This document shows, in pieces, positions 52,214-60,060 of a stretch of DNA of 64,000 nt. Numbering within the stretch: the first letter of the stretch is position 1; the number at the start of each line of letters is the position of its first letter. The notes beneath the pieces were generated by a model, which worked only from the letters and a program-made list of their open reading frames with translations, made no database searches and was not told where the DNA came from. The position numbers and the translations under genes are program-made. Source of the stretch: Bradyrhizobium sp. (GTDB taxonomy: Bacteria > Pseudomonadota > Alphaproteobacteria > Rhizobiales > Xanthobacteraceae); assembly GCF_016219575.1 (NCBI RefSeq), contig NZ_JACRMG010000028.1, positions 141,911 to 205,910 of the forward strand. The letters are read 5' to 3'.

Positions 52214-53074
52214 TCACGCGTATCGTATTGTGACTTCCATGGCGATGGTTCCCTCCGGTGTGAGGGCCCACAGCTCCGCTCCTTTTTCGCCGTCAACGGC
52301 GCGGCCAACGACGCTGAAAGGCGCCGTGTCGAACAGTGGTGCACGGGCGCGCTGCGAAAACGATTTTAGCGTTTTTTCCGGAGCGTGATCGCGCGCAAGG
52401 TCGATCAGGCACTGCTGCGAGTAGGGTCCATGCACGACAAGGCCGGGATAACCTTCGACGCGCATCGCATAGTCCCGGTCGTAATGAATGCGGTGCGGGT
52501 TGAAAGTCAGCGCGGAATAGCGGAACAAGGAAACCGGGTCCGTCGTAATCGTTCGGCGCCACGGTGTATCGGCTGGCGGCTTGTTCCTTTTCGGTGTGAC
52601 GCTCTTCTCTCCAGGCTTCACTTCTTCGCGGAACACTGTGTGATTTTGTTCTACAATCGAAAGGCCGCGAGGCGTGAAAATGCGACGGGTCTGCGTCGCG
52701 AATATCAACGCTCCGGTACCGCCCGACCGTAGCGAGACATCGGTGAACTCCGTCTCGCGCTTGAGCGCATCGCCGAGGCGGATCGGATCGTGGAAGGTCA
52801 GTTCGGTTCCCGCATACATCCGCCGTGGAAACGGCATCGGCGGCAGAACGCCGCCAGAGATCGGCAACCCATCGTCACCGAGAGTAGCCTTGGGCGACAG
52901 CGGCATGAAATACACCAGATGCCACCCCGGCTGGATCGGATCCCCGGGCCCTGGAATCTGGTCCTGCCGATCGAAGGTCACCGCAAGTCCGCGCAGCGGC
53001 GCCTGGGTGGCGACATCGTGCTCGACGATTTTCGTCCCGATGTGCTTGCGCAGTGCGTCAATGTCCACGTTCAT
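52214..53074 (-). CDS. MaoC/HTD2-type hot-dog hydratase
   Basis: 286 residues from ATG 53074, where MNVDIDALRKHIG matches the usual family beginning; a GTG at 53104 that overlaps the DUF35 stop (GTGA) is an alternative. An N-terminal FAS1-dehydratase-like half and a C-terminal hydratase half are visible, the latter with YSALTFNPHRIHYDRDYA, the hydratase-2 motif in the HTD2/mesaconyl-CoA hydratase form. It adds water to an enoyl-CoA. As the third gene of the thiolase - DUF35 - hydratase operon it parallels the MaoC/DUF35 hydratases of steroid side-chain degradation. Confidence 0.83.
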   Translation of the reverse strand: MNVDIDALRKHIGTKIVEHDVATQAPLRGLAVTFDRQDQIPGPGDPIQPGWHLVYFMPLSPKATLGDDGLPISGGVLPPMPFPRRMYAGTELTFHDPIRLGDALKRETEFTDVSLRSGGTGALIFATQTRRIFTPRGLSIVEQNHTVFREEVKPGEKSVTPKRNKPPADTPWRRTITTDPVSLFRYSALTFNPHRIHYDRDYAMRVEGYPGLVVHGPYSQQCLIDLARDHAPEKTLKSFSQRARAPLFDTAPFSVVGRAVDGEKGAELWALTPEGTIAMEVTIRYA

Positions 53075-53100
53075 CTTGATGCCGCTCCGGGTGGTGATGG

Positions 53101-53526
53101 TCACGACGCGGTTACACAGGCGGGAGTCACCAGATCGGGCTTGGCCTGTTCGAAAATGACACGAACCGGCAGCCCAAGTTTGACGTCCGTCTCCCTGGCG
53201 CCGCGAAGAGGGACTTGCATCCGTACGCCCTCCTCGAGGTCGATAGTGGCCAGAATGTAAGGTAAATCGAGCTTGAACCCGGGATTGAAGGCGTGATGGG
53301 TGATGGTCCAGCTGTGGACCGTTCCCCGGCCCGAGGCCTCGATCCATTTCACTTCAAACGAATAACAGACGTCACAAACCGGCCTTGGATAGTGACGGAT
53401 TTTTCCGCATTGCCCGCATTTCTGAAGGAGCAGCCGTCCATTTTGGAGGCCATCCCAATAGGGCTTCGACTCATGGGTCGGCTCAGGAACGGGCTTGAGG
53501 TAGGTCTCCGCAGTCATTGCGATCAT
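53101..53526 (-). CDS. DUF35 OB-fold/zinc-ribbon protein
   Basis: 141 residues, start overlapping the thiolase-fold stop by 4 bp (ATGA). Zinc ribbon CGQC ... CDVC, then OB-fold strands GTVHSWTITHHAFNPGF and LPYILATIDLEEGVRM. Sister of the protein at 29083-29502. Likely forms a complex with the thiolase-fold protein upstream and possibly with the hydratase downstream. Confidence 0.9.
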   Translation of the reverse strand: MIAMTAETYLKPVPEPTHESKPYWDGLQNGRLLLQKCGQCGKIRHYPRPVCDVCYSFEVKWIEASGRGTVHSWTITHHAFNPGFKLDLPYILATIDLEEGVRMQVPLRGARETDVKLGLPVRVIFEQAKPDLVTPACVTAS

Positions 53527-54674
53527 CCTTTGCGCATGATCGCGACGGATCCGTCGCCCATATCGCCGTATCCAGTCACAAGGCCGATCTCGGCTCCCCT
53601 AACTTGTGCCTTGCCGGCCTCGCCTCTGAGTTGACGCACAAGTTCAACAATGTGGTTCATGCCGACCATATGCGCCTGAGAAAGCAGTCCGCCGTGGGTG
53701 TTGATCGGCAATTTTCCTCCAAGCCGAATCGCTCCGCTCGCAACAAACGGACCGCCCTCGCCTTTCTTGCAAAAGCCGAGGTCTTCAAGTTGACACAGCA
53801 CGATGTAGGTGAAGCAGTCGTAAATCTCGGCAACGTCAATATCTCCAGGCGAAACACCGGCCATGGCAAACGCCTTCGGCGCAGCCTTCGCGATCCCGAG
53901 GCGCGTCATATCCGGGCGTTGCGTGATGACGCTCGGTGAATCCGGATGGCCTTCGGCGACCCCCATGACGTAGACCGGTGGTTTGCGAAGATCATTTGCC
54001 CGGTCCGCGCCACTGACCACGATCGCCGCGCCGCCGTCGCTTTCCAGGCTGCAATCATAAAGTCTCAAAGGATCGGAGATCATGCGTGACGTCTGGTGAT
54101 CCTCAAGGGTCAGCGGCTTCGTCATCATCCCATGGCCATTGAGAATTGCGTTGTGACGGGTAGACACGGCGATTTCGCCAAGCTGCGAGCTCGTCGTGCC
54201 GAACAGTTCCATATGGCGACGGGCCATCGGCGCATATAGCTGTGCCGGGGCGATCGCGCCGACCGGCATCTCATGCTCACCAACGACCTTGAACTGGGGC
54301 ATTTGCTGAACGCGCGTGCCGATGCGACCCGCAGACGAGCCGTTACGACCGATCGGGATCAGCACGTTGCTGCACACGCCGCCGCTGATCGCGAGCAGCG
54401 CACATTGTATGGCCGCGACGCAGCTGGCTCCGCCGAGCGGCGCAGTGGCCGAAAAGCGCAGGTCGGATATACCGAAATTCGTGACAAAGTCTTCGGCTAC
54501 GACCGGCGAATTCGAGTATGGAATAATGCCGTCGATTTCCTTGGGACTGAGCCCCGCATCCGCAATCGCATTCAACGAAGCCTCGAGCTGAAGCGCAAGT
54601 ATGCTCTTGCCCGACATGCGCGTGTACTCGGTCTCTCCCACGCCAGTGATGGCGGCCTTTTCTTTCAGTGACAT
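53523..54674 (-). CDS. Lipid-transfer-type thiolase-fold protein (Ltp/SCP2-like)
   Basis: 383 residues from ATG 54674 (gggag upstream); the frame extends to 54767 without a ribosome site. Blocks: AAITGVGETEYTRMSGKSILALQLEASLNAIADAGLSPKEIDGI, GGASCVAAIQCALLAISGG, DVAEIYDCFTYIVLCQLEDLGFCKKGEGGPFV and INTHGGLLSQAHMVGMNH. A Cys lies close to, but in my alignment three positions after, the canonical nucleophile. With its DUF35 partner it is a candidate thiolase or Ltp2-like retro-aldolase. First gene to the left of operator h. Confidence 0.85.
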   Translation of the reverse strand: MSLKEKAAITGVGETEYTRMSGKSILALQLEASLNAIADAGLSPKEIDGIIPYSNSPVVAEDFVTNFGISDLRFSATAPLGGASCVAAIQCALLAISGGVCSNVLIPIGRNGSSAGRIGTRVQQMPQFKVVGEHEMPVGAIAPAQLYAPMARRHMELFGTTSSQLGEIAVSTRHNAILNGHGMMTKPLTLEDHQTSRMISDPLRLYDCSLESDGGAAIVVSGADRANDLRKPPVYVMGVAEGHPDSPSVITQRPDMTRLGIAKAAPKAFAMAGVSPGDIDVAEIYDCFTYIVLCQLEDLGFCKKGEGGPFVASGAIRLGGKLPINTHGGLLSQAHMVGMNHIVELVRQLRGEAGKAQVRGAEIGLVTGYGDMGDGSVAIMRKG

Positions 54675-54779
54675 AGGCAAAGCTCCCACGGAGGCTCGCA
54701 ACCCCTGAACGATTTCCGTGACGACGGAACAATCATTCAAGCTTTCTACTTGACGCCGGCCGCCCAAGGCACGACTATT

Positions 54780-54795
54780 TCGAACAGATGTTAGA
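54780..54795. promoter_or_regulatory. Operator site h in a divergent promoter
   Basis: TCGAACAGATGTTAGA, identical to site e. It lies 105 bp from the thiolase-fold start (leftwards) and 88 bp from the acyl-CoA dehydrogenase start at 54884 (rightwards). Confidence 0.8.
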
Positions 54796-54883
54796 TTTAA
54801 TCCGTAGCGCGGTCAATCGACCGTGGCTAGTCCTTTCCGTGTAGAGTAACAGGCACAAACCGCGCCTGGGAAAGAGCGTCTCT

Positions 54884-56101
54884 ATGGACCTCCGCTACAG
54901 CGCCCGACATCGCGCCCTCCAGGAGGAAGCGCGCGGCTTCGTAAAGAAATACGGCCACCTTTCGCCGAAAACGGGGGGCGGACGGAAGCGGCCTGACGCG
55001 CGAGCCCTGGATTGGCAGAAGCTTCTGCTGGAGCGCGGTTATTTTGCCCGCAACATTCCCCGCGAATATGGCGGCTTCGGCCTGCCGGTCGACATCCTGG
55101 AATTGGCGATCATCGCCGAAGAATTCTCGAACGCGGGCGTGTCTCCGGGCATCATGAACCAGGGCATTTCCATGCTGGTGCCGACATTGCTCGAGGTCGG
55201 AACGAAGGAGCAGTGCATTCAATGGATCGGGCCTACCATCCGCGGTGACATCATTTGGTGCCAGGGCTATTCGGAGCCCGGTTCGGGCTCCGACCTTGCC
55301 GCCGCCAAAACCAGCGCCCGTGTCGAGGATAGCCAATTCATCGTCAATGGCCAGAAAATCTGGACGAGTTCTGCCCACTACGCCGACATGATGTTCCTCC
55401 TCTGCCGTACTGAGCTCGACAAGAGCAAGCACGATGGGCTGTCCTACCTTCTTGTCCCCATGAATGCGCCTGGCATTGAGGTGCGCCCATTGGTCACGAT
55501 GACCGGCCGCGCCGAGTTCAACGAGACGTTCTTCACGGATGTCCGCGTGCCAACCGACCAGATTGTGATGGGACGCGGCGACGGCTGGCATGTCGCCAAT
55601 GTCACCTTGAAGTACGAACGGATGCTGCTCGGCGACGCCAACAAGCTGACCTACCGTCTGGCGAGGGCTGTCGAATTGATGAAAAAAACGACGCTCGATG
55701 GCTGCCGATTCATCGACATCCCCGAGTATCGCGAGCGATTGCTCAAACTCCAGGGCGAGGTGATGGCCTCGAAATACCACGGTCTTCGATTAATGACCGA
55801 GCAGGCGAAGGGAGAGGATTCGGGGGTCAAACGCCTGATCGTCAAACTGAACGGGACGATGATTGCGTATCGGCTGTCATCGCTGGTCGTTGACGTGCTC
55901 GGCGCGGCGGGGCTCGCTTACGAACCGGTCGGCGAAGCGGCGGAAGACGACGAAGCCACCACCTGGCAGATAGATAACATGTACGACATCGGCCTCATCA
56001 TCGGTGGCGGCTCATCGAATATCCAGAAAAACATCATCGGCGAGCGCGGACTGGGTCTGCCGCGCGAGCCGAAATCCGCCCCGCCAACCGTCAGAGGATA
56101 A
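54884..56101 (+). CDS. Acyl-CoA dehydrogenase, probable alpha-type subunit of a heteromeric enzyme
   Basis: 405 residues. Family blocks: CQGYSEPGSGSDLAAAKTSARVEDSQFIVNGQKIWTSSAHYADMMF and VLGAAGLAYEP. The C-terminus IIGGGSSNIQKNIIGERGLGLPREP is of the FadE26/FadE28-like type found in actinobacterial steroid degraders. It is followed 2 bp later by a second, shorter acyl-CoA dehydrogenase gene. Such adjacent pairs form alpha2beta2 enzymes acting on steroid side-chain CoA esters. The pair is divergent from the thiolase-fold/DUF35/hydratase operon across operator h. Confidence 0.88.
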   Translation: MDLRYSARHRALQEEARGFVKKYGHLSPKTGGGRKRPDARALDWQKLLLERGYFARNIPREYGGFGLPVDILELAIIAEEFSNAGVSPGIMNQGISMLVPTLLEVGTKEQCIQWIGPTIRGDIIWCQGYSEPGSGSDLAAAKTSARVEDSQFIVNGQKIWTSSAHYADMMFLLCRTELDKSKHDGLSYLLVPMNAPGIEVRPLVTMTGRAEFNETFFTDVRVPTDQIVMGRGDGWHVANVTLKYERMLLGDANKLTYRLARAVELMKKTTLDGCRFIDIPEYRERLLKLQGEVMASKYHGLRLMTEQAKGEDSGVKRLIVKLNGTMIAYRLSSLVVDVLGAAGLAYEPVGEAAEDDEATTWQIDNMYDIGLIIGGGSSNIQKNIIGERGLGLPREPKSAPPTVRG

Positions 56102-56103
56102 GC

Positions 56104-57198
56104 ATGGAGTTCGGCCTCAGCGAAGAGCAATTGATGCTAGCGGATTCCTTGCGCGGATTTCTGGACCAAAGACTGCCCATGAGCAAGTTGCGCAAGATCG
56201 CGGAGGGCGGCTTGGGCTTCGATGGTGAACTATGGTCGGGCCTCACGGAACAGGGCATCATGGGCATCATGGTCCCCGAGGACTTTGGGGGTCTGGGCCT
56301 CTCGCTGCTTGATGCGGCTGTTGCCGCGGAGGCGCTTGGATATCACGCGACACCGACGCCATTCGCGGCTGCGCTGGTCATGGCCCCCCTCGCCCTGATT
56401 GCCAGTGGCGACCGCGCCCAGCAGAAAGCATGGCTGCCGCGGATCGCAAGCGGCGAAGTCCGGATCGGGGTCGGGTTCGCCGGCATGTCGGGGCAGACCG
56501 GCGAGGCGGCTGTCCGCCTCGCCGGAAATATGCTGTCCGGATGCGTAACGGGTGTGCTCGATGGCGGAAACGCGACGCATTTCATTGTCTACCTTGATGA
56601 CGGCCGTGCCGGCCTGTTCGCCGCGGTCGGGGAACCCGGTGTCAGCGTAAGCACGCATCGCAGTCTTGATCGCACACGACCGTTGACGGCTTTGGTACTG
56701 CATGATGCGGGGGTTGAGATCCTTGGCGCCGCCAACGATCCGAAGGCAGCGGCGACCGCCGTGCTCGACGCTGGCCGCGTCATGCTCGCGGCCGACACGC
56801 TAGGGGCGGCGCAGTCCATGTTTGACAAGGCGCTGCTCTATTCCAAGGAGCGGGTGCAATTCGACCGCGTGATCGGCTCGTTTCAAGCCGTCAAGCATAC
56901 GCTCGCCGACATCATCACCATGCTCGAGCCGTGCCGCTCGCTGGTGTGGTACGCGGCTCACGCTCAGGATGGGTCTCCTGAGGAAGCTCGCGTTGCCGCG
57001 CTGCAGGCAAAGGCGCATCTAGGTGATGCCGGCCGCGAAATCTCCCGTCTGGCGACCGAGATTCACGGCGGCATCGGATTTACGGACCTGCTCGGCCTTC
57101 ATTACTGGTTCAAGCGCATTGCGTTCAACCGGCAGCTTCTCGGGGCTCCCGAGCGCTGCAGACACCAGGCCGCCGTAGCGCAAGAGTGGGTGAGTTGA
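56104..57198 (+). CDS. Acyl-CoA dehydrogenase, probable beta-type subunit
   Basis: 364 residues, ATG 56104 two bases after the preceding stop, so translationally coupled. N-terminal domain MEFGLSEEQLMLADSLRGFLDQRLPMSKLRKIAEGG, then a degraded middle domain (VGFAGMSGQTGEAAV instead of the usual TEPxxGSD) and C-terminal ATEIHGGIGFTDLLGLHYWFKRI. Loss of the flavin/substrate motif in the middle domain, as in FadE27/FadE29-like subunits, fits a partner that does not act alone. Confidence 0.88.
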   Translation: MEFGLSEEQLMLADSLRGFLDQRLPMSKLRKIAEGGLGFDGELWSGLTEQGIMGIMVPEDFGGLGLSLLDAAVAAEALGYHATPTPFAAALVMAPLALIASGDRAQQKAWLPRIASGEVRIGVGFAGMSGQTGEAAVRLAGNMLSGCVTGVLDGGNATHFIVYLDDGRAGLFAAVGEPGVSVSTHRSLDRTRPLTALVLHDAGVEILGAANDPKAAATAVLDAGRVMLAADTLGAAQSMFDKALLYSKERVQFDRVIGSFQAVKHTLADIITMLEPCRSLVWYAAHAQDGSPEEARVAALQAKAHLGDAGREISRLATEIHGGIGFTDLLGLHYWFKRIAFNRQLLGAPERCRHQAAVAQEWVS

Positions 57199-57209
57199 AG
57201 CGTCCTCTA

Positions 57210-57503
57210 ATGGCACGAATGTTCAGTAGCGGCAAGAATGGTCAGCGAATATTATCCCACAGAAAACCTAGTCCTAGTCAAACGTCCGACGTTGATCTGC
57301 AGAGTATTCGATACGCTGTGGCAGCAGCGGGTCACGGTAGCTTTCGGCGCGTGTCCGAAGTCTTGATGCTTCGGCAATCCGCGCTTAGCCGTTGCATTAG
57401 CCAGCTCGAACATTCACTCGGTATGACCGACTTCGAGCGATCCAGCGGCGGGGTGCAAGCAACGACGGTTGGACGAGATTTTCTCCGAACTGTCTGCGGG
57501 TAA
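57210..57503 (+). pseudogene. LysR-family N-terminal fragment
   Basis: 97 residues from ATG 57210. DLQSIRYAVAAAGHGSFRRVSEVLMLRQSALSRCISQLEHSLG is a LysR HTH and is followed by FERSSGGVQATTVGRDFLRTVCG, then a stop. The effector domain (about 200 residues) is missing. It resembles the N-terminus of the intact LysR gene 180 bp downstream (both share the FERSSGG block), so it is a decayed duplicate or a related remnant. It could still make a small DNA-binding protein, but that is unlikely. Confidence 0.72.
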
Positions 57504-57685
57504 CGCTCGTGGATTTCTAGACTCGGTCGCTTCACAATTCGCCGATTCGAGCAATACTCTGCCTTGCTTGGAGCGTCGTGGCTCGGTTGTTCACGGAGCA
57601 AGCCGCGTCATCTTACAACCAACAATTGTCTTAATGTTTTGCACGATCTAACTCGACGCAACTTGAGCATGAAGGTGTCGCTCAT
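57504..57685. other. Gap between LysR fragment and intact LysR
   Basis: Remains of the degraded LysR gene may be here but no homologous frame could be followed. Confidence 0.35.
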
Positions 57686-58642
57686 ATGGACGATACGAAT
57701 TTTGCCGGTCCACCTGTCGGAGGCCGACGCCTGACCGTTGTCTTCAGCCAACTCCAACACGCGATCGCTGCCGAAGATTACGGGAGTTTTCGGCAAGCTG
57801 CCCATGCATTGTCGATCAAGCAATCGACACTCAGTCGTTCTGTCCAGCTCCTTGAGCACTCGATTGGCGTTGTCATCTTTGAGCGGTCAAGCGGTGGCGT
57901 TCGAGCAACGCCGGCAGGTCGTCACTTTCTGCGCATGACGCGCTCGATACTTGAACAAGTCGAGGCGCTGACTGCATCAACAAGAGCGCACGGGTCTGGC
58001 GAAGCGGGTCGTCTCGTCATCGGGTTCTGTACTTCGCTGACGGCAGGCAATCTGCGCGCAACATTACTCGACTTCAAGAAGCTTTTTCCGCACGTTGAGC
58101 TTGTAACCGTCGAGAGGTCGAGAACGCGGCTCACAACCGCGCTCCGCAACAGTGTCATTGACGTGAGCATCCTAACGGGCGACCCGCAAGCCCTCGATAG
58201 CAAAACAACGCCACTCTGGAGTGAACGAATTCTGGCCGTTCTGCCGAGTGAGCATCCTTTGGCTGCGCGCGAAGTCATCTACTGGACGGATCTACGGAAT
58301 CAGACTGTTTTGCTCAGCCACTACGATCCAGGGCGCGAGCTTGAGGATCTCTTGAACGCAAAGCTAATCTCTCCCGATGACCGACCGCGGATCGAACGTC
58401 ATGACGTCAGCCGCGGGGTCATCAAGAGCTTGATCGCCGTGGGGTTCGGCATCAGTCTCGTGCTGGAGTCCGATATCGGGGCCAATTTTTCCGGTCTAGT
58501 TTATCGGGAGTTGCGCGACGGAACGGGGTCGAGCCGCATCGGCTTTTCAGCGGTTTGGCGAGCGGACAACGAAAACCCTGCTCTCCAAAACCTCCTGAAA
58601 TTGCTTGGCGAGCGCTATCCCCTCGGTCCGGTGGCTCCGTAA
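57686..58642 (+). CDS. LysR-family transcriptional regulator next to the trb operon
   Basis: 318 residues. N-terminal HTH (VFSQLQHAIAAEDYGSFRQAAHALSIKQSTLSRSVQLLEHSIG) and a complete effector-binding domain starting at GRLVIGFCTSLTAGNLRA. Intact LysR genes of this type often border trb operons in alphaproteobacterial integrative elements. Its 3' end overlaps the convergent DUF2274 gene by 28 bp. It could control transfer genes or the catabolic cargo; the sequence gives no target. Confidence 0.9.
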   Translation: MDDTNFAGPPVGGRRLTVVFSQLQHAIAAEDYGSFRQAAHALSIKQSTLSRSVQLLEHSIGVVIFERSSGGVRATPAGRHFLRMTRSILEQVEALTASTRAHGSGEAGRLVIGFCTSLTAGNLRATLLDFKKLFPHVELVTVERSRTRLTTALRNSVIDVSILTGDPQALDSKTTPLWSERILAVLPSEHPLAAREVIYWTDLRNQTVLLSHYDPGRELEDLLNAKLISPDDRPRIERHDVSRGVIKSLIAVGFGISLVLESDIGANFSGLVYRELRDGTGSSRIGFSAVWRADNENPALQNLLKLLGERYPLGPVAP

Positions 58643-58857
58643 GGCGTCTTTCGTGATCTTGCAAAAGCGCGATCCGTCGCCATGAATCGCGCCAACATTG
58701 GTGCGATCAGCTTTACCGGATCATACGCAGACTGGCCGCTCTCGCGCGCGAGGATTTCAGCGTAAGCAAGCAGATCGCGATGTACGGCTGCCGGAAGTTC
58801 GATCGTCAACTTCACGGGTTTATCGTCCGCGATGGCACCGAGCTTGAGTTTCGCCAT
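58615..58857 (-). CDS. DUF2274 family protein of trb operons
   Basis: 80 residues: MAKLKLGAIADDKPVKLTIELPAAVHRDLLAYAEILARESGQ and PVKLIAPMLARFMATDRAFARSR. DUF2274 proteins are regularly the last gene of alphaproteobacterial trb operons, after trbI. The ribbon-helix-helix-like start (KLTIELPAAVHRDLLAYA) suggests DNA binding, but the function is unknown. It starts 9 bp after trbI and its end overlaps the LysR gene. Confidence 0.85.
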   Translation of the reverse strand: MAKLKLGAIADDKPVKLTIELPAAVHRDLLAYAEILARESGQSAYDPVKLIAPMLARFMATDRAFARSRKTPYGATGPRG

Positions 58858-58866
58858 GTGTACTCC

Positions 58867-60060
58867 CTATCCTTTGTATGGCTCAAGCATCAAGTCACGG
58901 TTGACGATGACACGCACAGGGAAACCTGGCCGGATTGTGAGCGTCGGTTGAATGTTGAGGTTCCGTCGGACCACTTGCTGTCCGGTCTGATTGAGAGAAT
59001 TGGCGGCCCCATGCCGGAGCGCCTGAAGAACGGCCGTGCTGGATCCAGCGTCGGCGCCAGATCCAAGCTCTGAACCCACACCGAGTAATGTCGATAAGGC
59101 CGCTGCTCCGAGCAACTCCTTCCAATGGTTGTCGACCTCATCCTCAAGGCCGGAATACCCCGCGGTGTCTGCCCCCGTCTGTCTTTCGAGTACGATAGAG
59201 CGACCATTCGGCATGATCAGCCTCGTCCAGACCAGAAGGACGCGCGACTGTCCAAACGATACTCGGCTATCATAGAGACCGATCAAGCGCGCTCCCTGCG
59301 GGACAAGACGAGCCCGACCGGTCGGCGTGTCAAAAATATTTTCGGTTACCTGCGCGATGATCTGGCCCGGCAAATCGGAGCGGATCCCAGTGATGAGTGC
59401 CGCCGGAATGATGGTCCCGGCCTGAATTACGAATGGCGAAGCCGGCTTGGCCAAACGGTCAGGACTAGTGGTGCGTCGATCGATCAAAGCATTGACGAAC
59501 GCGAGTTTACGGTCTTGACCGTTCTGGGCAAATGCGTCGTCAGTTGAAGTGGCTCCCGTTGGCGAGGTCTCGGCTGGCGCCGCTTGGCCAGGCGATGGTC
59601 GGGTCACCGTATTGGCAAAAACTTTGCTGGTTCGTGCAGCTTCACTTTCCTGGCTTGCTCGTTGTTGCTCGGCGTCAACCGCTAGCGGGCCGTTTTGGGC
59701 CTGTGCCGCGACAATTGGACGGCCTAGATCACCTGGCAAAGGCGGCCCTAGTCGTGGCACGTCCGGGGGAATTGAACCGTAGTCCTTTGGCAAGCTCGCA
59801 AGCTTGTCCGCCACATTGTGGTGATCGGTTGAGTAGAGTTCGTCCGGGGCGGGAGCCCGCTTCTCGCGTGTTTGCAGCGCCAGGAAAACGGCAGCGGTCA
59901 AGAGGATCAGCACCAGCGCCGTGCCCCCGATCAGTGCTTTGCGCGAGAGCCGCGTGACGTGCGGGCGCTCCGGCCGCAACCGAAAAGAACTCGTTTCTGT
60001 CTCGAGCGCCGGCGGAGCACCCGTCCGGTTTGTGGCCTCCTGTTCGGTGTTGCTCATCAA
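58867..60060 (-). CDS. trbI: TrbI, VirB10-like conjugative transfer protein
   Basis: 397 residues. One membrane segment near residues 44-66 (LIGGTALVLILLTAAVFLALQ), a Pro-rich periplasmic stretch, then the VirB10/TrbI domain with IQAGTIIPAALITGIRSDLPGQIIAQVTENIFDTPTGRARLVPQGARLIGLYDSRVSFGQSRVLLVWTRLIMPNG-type conserved blocks. It spans the envelope as part of the type IV secretion core. It overlaps trbG by 4 bp (ATGA). Confidence 0.95.
   Translation of the reverse strand: MMSNTEQEATNRTGAPPALETETSSFRLRPERPHVTRLSRKALIGGTALVLILLTAAVFLALQTREKRAPAPDELYSTDHHNVADKLASLPKDYGSIPPDVPRLGPPLPGDLGRPIVAAQAQNGPLAVDAEQQRASQESEAARTSKVFANTVTRPSPGQAAPAETSPTGATSTDDAFAQNGQDRKLAFVNALIDRRTTSPDRLAKPASPFVIQAGTIIPAALITGIRSDLPGQIIAQVTENIFDTPTGRARLVPQGARLIGLYDSRVSFGQSRVLLVWTRLIMPNGRSIVLERQTGADTAGYSGLEDEVDNHWKELLGAAALSTLLGVGSELGSGADAGSSTAVLQALRHGAANSLNQTGQQVVRRNLNIQPTLTIRPGFPVRVIVNRDLMLEPYKG

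Noticed and set aside
10046..57198. Complete steroid ring degradation cluster
   Set aside because: Only side-chain-like enzymes are seen; no 3-ketosteroid dehydrogenase, KshA/B or HsaA-D genes.
57469..57651. 60-codon frame between the LysR genes
   Set aside because: No LysR effector-domain similarity and no start signal.
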